From positions 1 through 34,184 of the forward strand of contig NZ_AKJM01000126.1 in NCBI RefSeq assembly GCF_000282335.1: 34,184 nucleotides of DNA, read 5' to 3'. The notes below the pieces were generated by a model. That model made no database searches. It was not told where the DNA came from and worked only from the letters and a program-made list of their open reading frames with translations. This stretch comes from Pseudomonas sp. GM48. Its GTDB lineage: Bacteria > Pseudomonadota > Gammaproteobacteria > Pseudomonadales > Pseudomonadaceae. How positions within the stretch are numbered: position 1 is the first letter of the stretch; every line of letters begins with the position of its first letter. Positions 10,718-17,813 of this stretch are shown here, in pieces. Made by a program: the position numbers and the translations under genes.

Positions 10718-11053
10718 CTAGACCGTGACGATGCCCCCCCCTTCCTTGAGACTGTGTACGACACAGACAACCCGCACCAATCCGCTGAAATTCCTTACCC
10801 CGCCGTGACGCAAGTGAACTTCGCGGTCCACATGAGATAACAGGCTACTGACCGAGCAACAATTGACCCGGGCCATTTCCCCCAAAATATCCCAATAAAC
10901 CTGCTCAAGCCGCAAACAGGTGGCGAAGCCATTCAATCGTACGGAGCGAGACAACGGCTGGACCAACCCCATATCGAACTCACGAACGAATGGATCAACC
11001 CTTACATCCTTGTGCGAAGCGCATCGCCCCTCTTCCTGCCTGCCATAAACCAT
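10718..11053 (-). CDS. Ribbon-helix-helix domain protein (RHH_4 type)
   Basis: A 111-residue probable DNA-binding protein of unknown target. The segment from SRSVRLNGFATCLRLEQVYW through LSHVDREVHLRHGGVRNFSGLVRVVCVV fits the RHH_4 family: a beta strand, two helices and the conserved SxxVRxxV end. I chose the ATG at 11053 because AAAGGAG lies at the right distance before it (11064-11070). An upstream in-frame ATG at 11095 has no such site. It stands alone between fmdB and the cold-shock fusion gene. Family known, function inferred only. Confidence 0.8.
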   Translation of the reverse strand: MVYGRQEEGRCASHKDVRVDPFVREFDMGLVQPLSRSVRLNGFATCLRLEQVYWDILGEMARVNCCSVSSLLSHVDREVHLRHGGVRNFSGLVRVVCVVHSLKEGGGIVTV

Positions 11054-11571
11054 AACGCTGACACTCCTTTGCCATCCTGGTTTCTTTAAGAGCAACTGCC
11101 TGTCGACTTATAAAAACGCAGGTGCAGAGGTATATCCAGACGACTTTATGACCTTGGACGTAGGATAAGCCAACAACTGCTGGCAGATTCGGGATAACGT
11201 CCTACTCCGGACAATTTCCCACGCAGCGAAGTGACTCCTCCTTCAGAAGCACAGTATTGAATGGCGTAGGAAAAAGATGATGAATTTCATCCAACAGGTG
11301 TCCGACCACTCTAACAATCCTGTTGCCCCACCGCAGCCCCGAAACTTCGGGCAACCTGCGGTAAATCCCTCCAAAAAGAGCCGCCGGACGCCCTGATTTG
11401 AGTAGCCTGCGGCTTTGCTGTTAAATAGACGGCGTGTCGCCAGTGCCTATTTTTCCGGGTACGGCGCATAGGCTGATACCGGGTACGTGTCCAACGCCTC
11501 TTTATTGTCTTGAAGCGAACCGTGCGCCATCAGCTCTTCCTTGTGAGCTGCCTTAACGTGAGTTAATCAAA
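11054..11571. other. 518-bp gene-free region with a structured leader for the cold-shock fusion gene
   Basis: I see no coding sequence here. The left end should hold the RHH promoter. The right two-thirds contain many inverted repeats on the plus strand. GTTGCCC (11322-11328) pairs with GGGCAAC (11349-11355), and ACCGCAG (11330-11336) pairs with CTGCGGT (11356-11362). AGAGCCGC (11377-11384) pairs with GCGGCTTT (11409-11416), GCCTAT (11445-11450) with ATAGGC (11468-11473), and CAGCTC (11531-11536) with GAGCTG (11545-11550). CCGGGTACG is directly repeated at 11455 and 11479. Long folded leaders are typical of cold-shock genes. No strong ribosome site precedes the ATG at 11572. Confidence 0.6.
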
Positions 11572-12174
11572 ATGTTGAAAATCGTCCATCTACTGATAGG
11601 CGCAGCGGCCTTGCTGCTGTCCTTCATCCCTAGCCTGCAGTCCGAGGCGTTACCTTACCTGCAACAACCCGATGCTCTGTACCTGGCCTTTTTCGGCCTG
11701 CTCAACCTCACACTTGCACCTGTCATCCCTTACTGGAACAAAGGCCCGCGCCATCAACTGCAAAACCTGGTCAGCGCCCTGCTGGTTCTGGCTGTGGTCC
11801 TGCAAACCCTGACGCTGATCGCACCGATGCCTGTCATCGCCGGTCAACCCGCCGTTCTGTTCAGTCTGATCGCCGCCGTGGTTGCTGTTTTTCTGCACCT
11901 GGCCATCAGCTTCTACAAGTCGTCACCGGTCGCTGCCTCGCCAAGCTACGACATGAGCAACCGCGATACCGGCACCGTCAAATGGTTCAACACCTCCAAA
12001 GGCTTCGGCTTTATTTCCCGCGACTCCGGTGACGATATTTTCGTGCATTTCCGGGCCATTCGCGGCGAAGGACACCGTGTCCTGGTCGAAGGCCAGCGCG
12101 TGGAGTTCTCCGTCATGAATCGTGACAAGGGTCTGCAAGCCGAAGATGTGATCGCCGCACTGCCGCGCCGCTGA
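11572..12174 (+). CDS. Membrane-anchored cold-shock domain protein
   Basis: A 200-residue fusion. The first part holds about four hydrophobic helices (roughly 3-22, 34-55, 63-85 and 95-115). A short linker follows, then a complete cold-shock domain (131-197) with RNP1 KGFGFIS (143-149) and RNP2 IFVHF (156-160), which bind single-stranded nucleic acid. The domain begins MSNRDTGTVKWF at Met128, which looks exactly like the start of a free CspA, so an ancestral csp gene probably fused to a membrane gene. Positive residues after helix 4 suggest the domain faces the cytoplasm. A similar gene lies at this locus in P. aeruginosa (PA0961, from memory). Followed by a terminator. Confidence 0.9.
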   Translation: MLKIVHLLIGAAALLLSFIPSLQSEALPYLQQPDALYLAFFGLLNLTLAPVIPYWNKGPRHQLQNLVSALLVLAVVLQTLTLIAPMPVIAGQPAVLFSLIAAVVAVFLHLAISFYKSSPVAASPSYDMSNRDTGTVKWFNTSKGFGFISRDSGDDIFVHFRAIRGEGHRVLVEGQRVEFSVMNRDKGLQAEDVIAALPRR

Positions 12175-12183
12175 TTCAAGGCT

Positions 12184-12224
12184 AAAAAAAACCGCGCACA
12201 GCCCGAGCTGTTCGCGGTTTTTTT
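12184..12224. terminator. Bidirectional rho-independent terminator
   Basis: The stem CCGCG-c-ACAGC / GCTGT-t-CGCGG is flanked by an A run on the left (12184-12191) and a T run on the right (12218-12224). It therefore ends both the cold-shock gene (plus) and slyX (minus), which converge here. Confidence 0.92.
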
Positions 12225-12239
12225 ATGCTTGCGCCTTGC

Positions 12240-12446
12240 TTAATAGTGCGGCGGTGGCGCTTCCTCTTCGAATGACTCGAACTGGCCGACCATTTCCTCC
12301 TGCCGCTTGAGCAGTGCAGCCATTTGCAGCTGCAGACGCTCGACCACCCTCTGCTGCGCCACCAGCACATCATTCAATGCCTGGATGGTGTCATCCTGAA
12401 ACGCCAGGCGGCTTTCCAGATCGGTAACGCGCTCTTCCAGGCTCAT
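12240..12446 (-). CDS. slyX: SlyX family protein
   Basis: A 68-residue SlyX-family protein of unknown function. Nearly all of it is one heptad-patterned helix (LEERVTDLESRLAFQDDTIQ and LNDVLVAQQRVVERLQLQ), and it ends with a Pro-rich PPPHY tail, both typical of the family. It starts 3 bp after the stop of the HIT gene and ends just before the shared terminator, so the two form an operon. Confidence 0.93.
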   Translation of the reverse strand: MSLEERVTDLESRLAFQDDTIQALNDVLVAQQRVVERLQLQMAALLKRQEEMVGQFESFEEEAPPPHY

Positions 12447-12449
12447 GGC

Positions 12450-12875
12450 TCAGCCCTCCAGAAACGTAAAATCATCGGTCAAAATCAGGCGCAAACGTTC
12501 GCGAATGGCGGCGATCTGCTCCGAACCATAGGGTTTTGCCGGATGCCTCCCCCAAACCGGCGCTGGCCAGGCGGCATCTTCGCGTTTGCGTACAATCACG
12601 TGCATGTGCAACTGGCTGACCACGTTGCCCAGCGCCGCAACATTCAATTTGTCCGCATCGAACGAGTCCTTGAGCACTTGCGAAAGCGCCGTCGTCTCCA
12701 GCCAAAGCTGCTGCTGGTCTGCGACATCCAACTGAAATATCTCACTGATAGCCTCACGACGAGGTACCAGGATGAACCAGGGATAGTTCGAGTCGTTGGA
12801 CAACAGCAACCGGCAGAGCGGAAAGTCCCCGATCGGTAACGTGTCTTGTTGAAGTCGTGGATCTAAAGCGAACAC
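12450..12875 (-). CDS. HIT-family nucleotide-binding hydrolase
   Basis: Histidine-triad protein of 141 residues, likely a nucleotide phosphohydrolase or transferase. I chose the GTG at 12875 (M-FALDPRLQQDTLPIGDFP, the family N-terminus) with GGGAG 8 bp before it. The open frame runs further upstream but is not HIT-like. The core is SNDSNYPWFILVPRR. The triad region reads QLHMHVIVR, with Gln at the first position of HxHxH, as is common in this proteobacterial subgroup, so the catalytic central His is kept. Substrate unknown. Confidence 0.9.
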   Translation of the reverse strand: MFALDPRLQQDTLPIGDFPLCRLLLSNDSNYPWFILVPRREAISEIFQLDVADQQQLWLETTALSQVLKDSFDADKLNVAALGNVVSQLHMHVIVRKREDAAWPAPVWGRHPAKPYGSEQIAAIRERLRLILTDDFTFLEG

Positions 12876-13786
12876 TGCGTGCACTCCCGCCGGGTCATCA
12901 TTTTTCAGCTTAGCGCCCATCCTGACGGGACGGCGCACCAAGCGACCGGACGGCAGCATACCTGCGAACGGCGCACGCTTCACGACGAACCTTACACAGA
13001 GCCCATGAGCGCCAGCGAAAGGCTGACAACCCGCCCCCGGATGAGACATTTTTCGTCGTGGCGCACCATTACAGAACCGACAGGCCAGCAAAAAACGCCG
13101 AAGTGACTGATTAACAACAAGGAGTTCGCTTCGAACAAGCGGTCGACCTGGATGAATTCAGTATCAGGCTAAAAATTTTTTGCACCAAAACCGCACAGTG
13201 GGTCTACGCTGAACGCTTCGACATCCGCCATTTACTCACTGGCGGGGTGAACCGGTAACATTTTTGCTTGTCATGCAGTCGACCAGAACGGTACAACATG
13301 ATGTCAGGCAAGGCGTCAAGCCCAAACTAAAGGTGCTTGAACCCCCGGATTTATGAGGTTTTTACAGCGTCAGACGGTCAATGAGAAAAAAACCGCAACA
13401 AAACCCGTATTTGTGCACGCTTGTTGCATTCATACCCAATATCGCCTGAGTGACACCCGCTGGAAGCGGAGGTCCTGAGGCAAAAAAAACAGTGGCAAGG
13501 TAGCCCGATGGAGATTCAAACGTTTCACCAGGACTCTTTTTACCGACGTCAAGGTTCAGAAAACAGCATTAAAGTTGTCAGCCCGGTTGCGTCGGAGCTG
13601 GAAATTTGCGACATCTAGCACGCTGTTTGCGACAGGGTCGTAAAGAAGGCGAAAGGTTAGATACGCAAGTATCGCCAACATTGTCGGCGTGATATAAGTT
13701 TGCGCCGACACAAAAAGAAAGAGCCGCCCAGATAATAAAACAGGTGGGACGGCAGTACTCTTCTAAAACCAAAGGAGCAAATCACG
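12876..13786. other. 911-bp gene-free region upstream of oprD
   Basis: I find no credible gene. A 64-codon minus-strand frame at 13578-13772 shows no family features. Sequence-visible items are as follows. AACAACAAGGAG (13113-13124) is a Crc/Hfq-like CA motif joined to a ribosome-site sequence but with no start codon behind it. An A-rich stretch lies near 13383-13400. A small GNRA hairpin GATAC-GCAA-GTATC is at 13660-13673. A perfect 8-bp inverted repeat TGTCGGCG/CGCCGACA (13682-13710) frames a TATAAG. A bulged hairpin GCCGCCCA/TGGGaCGGC is at 13723-13753. AAAGGAG precedes the oprD ATG. The region is more AT-rich than its flanks. Confidence 0.6.
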
Positions 13787-15115
13787 ATGCGCGTGATGAA
13801 GTGGAGCATGATCGCACTGGCAGTTGCAGCAGCAGCCAGTACTCAATTGGCTACGGCCGCCCCTTTCGTAAGTGACCAGGCTGAAGCCAAAGGTTTCGTT
13901 GAAGACAGCAAACTCGACTTGCTGGTTCGCAACTACTACTACAACCGTAACAAGAAAAACGGCCAAGTCGATGACAAAGACTGGACCCAGGGCATCCAGG
14001 GCATGTACAGCTCGGGCTACACCCAAGGTCTGATCGGTGTTGGCGTTGAAGCTTGGGGCCAACTGGCCATTAAGCTGGACGGTTCCGACAAGTATGCCGG
14101 TTCCGGCAACATGTCCGTGGACTCTGATGGCGAAGTCAACAACAGCCAGGGCAAAGCCGGCGCTGCCGCCAAATTCCGCATCTCCAAGACCGAGCTGAAA
14201 ATCGGCGACATGCAGCCAAGCACCTCTCCGGTGTTCGCTGTAGGCGGTTCCCGTATCCTTCACCAAACTGCCAGCGGTATCCAACTGCAGAGCAGCGAAG
14301 TTACTGACCTCGACCTCGAAGCCGGTCACTTCTACTCGGCAACCAGCCAGGACCGCAACGCTCGTGACGGCGAACTGTTCGCTACTTACGCTGGCGTGAC
14401 AGCCAACTCCATCGACTACTTCGGTGGCAAGTACGGCATTAACCCTGACCTGAGCGTATCGCTCTACGGTGCCAAGCTCGAAGACGTCTGGAACCAGTAC
14501 TACGCCAACGCGAACTACACCCTCGCTCTGGGCGGCGATAACTCGATCAACTTCGACGGTAACATCTACAACACCAAGGACACCGGTAACGCTAAAGCAG
14601 GCGACATCAGCAACACCGCCTACTCCCTGGCAGCTGCTTACTCGTTCCTGAAAGCACACACCCTGACCCTGGCCTTCCAGAAGGTCAACGGCGATACCCC
14701 GTTCGACTACATCGGTGTGGGTGACAACAACCGTGGTGGCGACTCGATTTTCCTCGCCAACTCCATCCAGTACTCTGACTTCAACGCCCCTGGCGAGAAG
14801 TCGGTACAAGCCCGCTACGACCTGAAAATGGCCGAGTACGGCGTACCTGGCCTGAGCTTCATGGTCCGTTACGTGAATGGTTGGAACATCGACGGTACCA
14901 ACACTCCATCGAACAGCACCTACACCGGTCTGTACGGTGCAGACGGCAAGCACCACGAAACCAACGTGGAAGCCAAGTACGTCGTTCAATCCGGCCCAGC
15001 CAAAGATCTGTCGTTCCGCATCCGTCAAGCATGGCACACCGCCAATGCTGACGAAGGCGAAGGCGATATCTCTGAGTTCCGCCTGATCACCGACTACCCG
15101 CTCAACATTCTGTAA
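13787..15115 (+). CDS. oprD: OprD-family outer-membrane porin (OccD type)
   Basis: Eighteen-strand porin for basic amino acids and related small carboxylates; in P. aeruginosa OprD also admits carbapenems. It has 442 residues, with a signal peptide to about residue 25 (STQLATAA|PF). The family N-terminus FVSDQAEAKGFVEDSKLDLL and C-terminus SFRIRQAWHTANADEGEG...ITDYPLNIL are both present. Position beside the HIT-slyX-cold-shock genes matches PAO1 oprD (PA0958, from memory), which is why I prefer oprD over the paralogues oprE and oprQ. The ribosome site AAAGGAG lies 8 bp before the ATG. It has a long structured upstream region and a strong terminator after it. Codon use looks highly optimised, suggesting high expression. 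Confidence 0.88.
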   Translation: MRVMKWSMIALAVAAAASTQLATAAPFVSDQAEAKGFVEDSKLDLLVRNYYYNRNKKNGQVDDKDWTQGIQGMYSSGYTQGLIGVGVEAWGQLAIKLDGSDKYAGSGNMSVDSDGEVNNSQGKAGAAAKFRISKTELKIGDMQPSTSPVFAVGGSRILHQTASGIQLQSSEVTDLDLEAGHFYSATSQDRNARDGELFATYAGVTANSIDYFGGKYGINPDLSVSLYGAKLEDVWNQYYANANYTLALGGDNSINFDGNIYNTKDTGNAKAGDISNTAYSLAAAYSFLKAHTLTLAFQKVNGDTPFDYIGVGDNNRGGDSIFLANSIQYSDFNAPGEKSVQARYDLKMAEYGVPGLSFMVRYVNGWNIDGTNTPSNSTYTGLYGADGKHHETNVEAKYVVQSGPAKDLSFRIRQAWHTANADEGEGDISEFRLITDYPLNIL

Positions 15116-15143
15116 TTGCAGAAAGTTAGTTCGCGGTAATCAA

Positions 15144-15173
15144 AAAAAGGCCCATCTTCGGATGGGCCTTTTT
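15144..15173. terminator. Bidirectional terminator between oprD and mscS
   Basis: AAAAAGGCCCATC-ttcg-GATGGGCCTTTTT is a 13-bp perfect stem with a TTCG loop, an A run on the left and T run on the right. It can end oprD (plus) and stop read-through from mscS (minus). Confidence 0.95.
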
Positions 15174-15220
15174 CGTTGGTGTGACAACAGTGTGTTTAAA
15201 CGATCAGATCCATGCAGAAC

Positions 15221-15244
15221 ATGCCTGACCTAATGGTCAGGCAT
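15221..15244. repeat. 10-bp perfect stem-loop without a T run
   Basis: ATGCCTGACC (15221-15230), loop TAAT, GGTCAGGCAT (15235-15244). It lies 16 bp beyond the mscS stop. Neither strand has a following T run, so it may protect the 3' end of the mscS transcript or bind a protein. Confidence 0.75.
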
Positions 15245-15259
15245 TGACCAGAAAACCAA

Positions 15260-16102
15260 TCACTGCGCAGCAGACTCCTGAACCACGCGAATAACCCGCT
15301 GTGGAAATGGAATATCAATGCCGGCCTCCCTCAGACGATCACGGGACAGCTCGTTGAACATGAACATCACATCCCAATAATCCGCCGTATTCACCCAGAC
15401 ACGCAGAGAAACAGTGATAGAACTGTCACCCAATGTCGAAATGACTGCCTGAGGTGCCGGGTCAATCAATACACGCGGATCCTTGGCCAGTTCCAGCAAC
15501 ACTTCACGGGCTTTCTGCAAGTCCGCTTCGTAATCAACGCCTACATCAAACACGACCTTGCGGGTCGGCTGACGATTGGTGTTGGTGATAATGCCGTTCG
15601 ACAGATTACCATTGGGCAAGATGATGGTCTTGTTGTCACCGGTACGCAGTACGGTATGGAAAATCTGGATGCTGTCGACGGTGCCGGCGACACCCTGAGC
15701 CTCTATCCAGTCGCCGATACGAAATGGACGGAACAGCAAAATCAGCACACCGCCGGCGAAGTTCGCCAGGCTACCCTGCAAGGCCAGGCCAATGGCCAGA
15801 CCCGCCGCACCAATCGCCGCCACGAACGAAGTGGTTTCCACACCGATCATCGAAGCCACGCTGACGATCAGCAGGATCTTGAGGATGATGTTCGCCAGGC
15901 TGCTGATAAAGCCTTGCAGCGCCAGGTCGGCGTTACGCAATGCAATCAGGCCGCCAAGCTTTTTCGTGACTTTGTTGATCAGCCACCAGCCGATGGCCAG
16001 GGTGATGACCGCCAACAGTACACGACTGCCGTATTCCATGATCATCGGGATCCAGGTTTGGGAAACCTTGACCAGGTTGTCTACCTCAGCATTTAAGTCC
16101 AT
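15260..16102 (-). CDS. mscS: Small-conductance mechanosensitive channel MscS
   Basis: Heptameric inner-membrane channel that releases solutes on osmotic downshock. It has 280 residues (E. coli 286). Three membrane helices lie at about 22-42, 66-88 and 93-125. The third is the pore helix, with the Gly/Ala packing pattern GAAGLAIGLALQGSLANFAGG split by the family kink, followed by RPFRIGDWIEAQGVAGTV. A cytoplasmic beta/alpha vestibule completes it, including the Asn-rich ILPNGNLSNGIITN. It lies downstream of yajQ, but a terminator separates them. Confidence 0.96.
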   Translation of the reverse strand: MDLNAEVDNLVKVSQTWIPMIMEYGSRVLLAVITLAIGWWLINKVTKKLGGLIALRNADLALQGFISSLANIILKILLIVSVASMIGVETTSFVAAIGAAGLAIGLALQGSLANFAGGVLILLFRPFRIGDWIEAQGVAGTVDSIQIFHTVLRTGDNKTIILPNGNLSNGIITNTNRQPTRKVVFDVGVDYEADLQKAREVLLELAKDPRVLIDPAPQAVISTLGDSSITVSLRVWVNTADYWDVMFMFNELSRDRLREAGIDIPFPQRVIRVVQESAAQ

Positions 16103-16138
16103 CTGCTTGCTCCTGTTTTCCGGCTATCCGGCACGCGT

Positions 16139-16187
16139 AAAAAAGCGGCAGAAAGATCGAACCGCGACGGGCTCAATCGTTTCTGCC
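16139..16187 (-). terminator. Rho-independent terminator after yajQ
   Basis: On the minus strand, the arms at 16180-16187 and 16147-16154 pair over 8 bp (GGCAGAAA/TTTCTGCC), extended by a few more pairs after a one-base bulge. They are followed by GC and six T (16139-16144). Confidence 0.85.
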
Positions 16188-16238
16188 GATGCTTGGGCCT
16201 CCGACGTCGCAAATGCCAAGAGGTTCCCGCTTTCGAGG

Positions 16239-16724
16239 TCAGTCGCGGAAGTTGTTGAACTGCAGCGGCATACCGAATTCCTTGGCCCGCAGCACGGCAA
16301 TGGCTTCTTGCAGGTCATCACGCTTCTTGCCGGTGATGCGCACTTGCTCACCCTGGATGGCGGCCTGAACCTTGAGCTTGGCGTCTTTGACATGAGCAAC
16401 GATCTTCTTCGCCAGCTCCTTGTCGATGCCTTCCTTGAGGACGGCGTCCTGTTTCATCAGCTTGCCCGATGCAAAAGCATCCTTGACCTCAAGGCACTGC
16501 ACGTCGATTTTGCGCTTGACCAGCGCCAGCTTGAGGATCTCAATCATCGCTTCGAGCTGGAAATCCGCTTCCGCGGTCAGGTTGACGGTCAGGTCTTTTT
16601 CCTTGAACTCGAAGCTGCCTTTGCCTTTCAGGTCATAACGACGATCGAGTTCCTTGACGGCGTTCTCGACCGCGTTGGTGACTTCGTGTTTGTCCAGTTC
16701 GGATACCACGTCGAACGACGGCAT
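16239..16724 (-). CDS. yajQ: YajQ-family nucleotide/c-di-GMP-binding protein
   Basis: A 161-residue DUF520 protein. Family members bind nucleotides, and in Xanthomonas and Pseudomonas members have been reported to bind cyclic di-GMP and affect transcription. The start chosen is ATG at 16724 (MPSFDVVSELDKHEV, the invariant start), with GGAG 8 bp before it. Two ferredoxin-like halves are seen: the first ends in AEADFQLEAMIEILK, and the second has VRITGKKRDDLQEAIAVLR ending in PLQFNNFRD. Divergent from panE, followed by its own terminator. Confidence 0.96.
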   Translation of the reverse strand: MPSFDVVSELDKHEVTNAVENAVKELDRRYDLKGKGSFEFKEKDLTVNLTAEADFQLEAMIEILKLALVKRKIDVQCLEVKDAFASGKLMKQDAVLKEGIDKELAKKIVAHVKDAKLKVQAAIQGEQVRITGKKRDDLQEAIAVLRAKEFGMPLQFNNFRD

Positions 16725-16859
16725 GTAATCTCTCCAAATATAAAGGCGCACCGATGGAGCACGCCTGGCTTGCGGTTAAAATCCGCGCTGATTATAACGG
16801 GTCTTTCCCATCATTCACTGCGAGCTGCCGATGCACGCCTTAAACAGAGCAAAAAGCTG

Positions 16860-17777
16860 ATGTCCACCACATGGCATATTCTAGGCGCCGGCAGCCTCGG
16901 TACTTTATGGGCGACACGCCTGGCACGGGCCGGCGTGCCGGTCAGGCTGATCCTGCGGGACACCGCGAGGCTGCAAGCCTATGAGGCGGCCGGTGGATTG
17001 ACACTGGTAGAACACGGCGAGGCGCAACACTATGCCGTACCCGCCGAGACAGCCGACAGCACGCAACCAATCAACCGCCTGTTGGTGGCCTGCAAAGCCT
17101 ACGATACCGAAAGTGCAGTGGCCCGACTGGCGCCCCGCCTGGCCCCCGGCGCCGAACTGATCCTGCTGCAAAATGGCCTGGGCAGTCAGGACGCGGTGGC
17201 GGCACAGGTTCCGCAGGCGCGCTGCATTTATGCGTCGAGCACCGAAGGTGCCTTTCGCGATGGCGACTGGCGCGTGGTGTTTGCCGGGCATGGCTTCACC
17301 TGGCTGGGGGATGCGAGTCATCCGGTCGCGCCGATCTGGCTCGATGACCTGAGCGCTGCCGGTATCCCTCACGAGTGGAGCACGGAGATTCTGACCCGGC
17401 TGTGGCGCAAGCTCGCCCTCAACTGCGCGATCAATCCGCTGACGGTGCTGCATGACTGCCGCAACGGCGGCTTACAGCAACATCACTGCGAAGTCGCCAC
17501 CCTGTGTGGCGAACTGGTGGAGTTGCTTGAGCGTTGCGGCCAGCCGGCAGCTGCCGAAAACCTGCAACAGGAGGTCGAACGGGTGATTCACGCTACCGCA
17601 GCCAATTATTCCTCGATGCACCAGGACGTCACGAGCCAGCGCCGCACAGAAATCAGCTACCTGTTGGGTTACGCCTGCAAAATCGCCGGGCGCCATCAAC
17701 TGAACCTGCCTCATCTCAATCAGCTTGAGTCGAGGTTGATTGCTCGCCTGCAAAGCCTTGGATTGCCCAGCGACTGA
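16860..17777 (+). CDS. panE: 2-dehydropantoate 2-reductase (ketopantoate reductase)
   Basis: NADPH-dependent reduction of ketopantoate to pantoate in coenzyme A synthesis. It has 305 residues. The Rossmann motif is GAGSLG (9-14). CKAYD (78-82) carries the conserved Lys79, QNGLG is at 104-108, and the catalytic pair Lys184 and Asn188 lies in RKLALNCAINPLTVL. The start is MSTTWHILGAG at 16860; the ribosome site is weak. The frame is open far upstream, but that stretch is antisense to yajQ and mscS. Pseudomonads carry several PanE paralogues, so the in vivo substrate is not certain. Confidence 0.87.
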   Translation: MSTTWHILGAGSLGTLWATRLARAGVPVRLILRDTARLQAYEAAGGLTLVEHGEAQHYAVPAETADSTQPINRLLVACKAYDTESAVARLAPRLAPGAELILLQNGLGSQDAVAAQVPQARCIYASSTEGAFRDGDWRVVFAGHGFTWLGDASHPVAPIWLDDLSAAGIPHEWSTEILTRLWRKLALNCAINPLTVLHDCRNGGLQQHHCEVATLCGELVELLERCGQPAAAENLQQEVERVIHATAANYSSMHQDVTSQRRTEISYLLGYACKIAGRHQLNLPHLNQLESRLIARLQSLGLPSD

Positions 17778-17813
17778 GCAGCGGCTACGCTGGCCACTTG
17801 TTCCTTTGCAGCG

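Noticed and set aside
11322..11362. Reading the interleaved stems as a classic compact H-type pseudoknot
   Set aside because: There is no nucleotide between the two right arms, which is hard to fit sterically with both 7-bp stems formed at once. Alternative folds are more likely.
12876..13091. Upstream extension of the HIT protein by about 70 residues
   Set aside because: The added sequence is not HIT-like, and a GTG with a good ribosome site gives the normal family length.
13578..13772. A 64-codon minus-strand ORF in the oprD upstream region
   Set aside because: No ribosome site, no recognisable motif, and it crosses the hairpins of the oprD leader.
15792..16859. Long in-frame upstream extension of panE
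   Set aside because: It would run antisense through yajQ and mscS. The Rossmann-fold N-terminus begins at the ATG at 16860.
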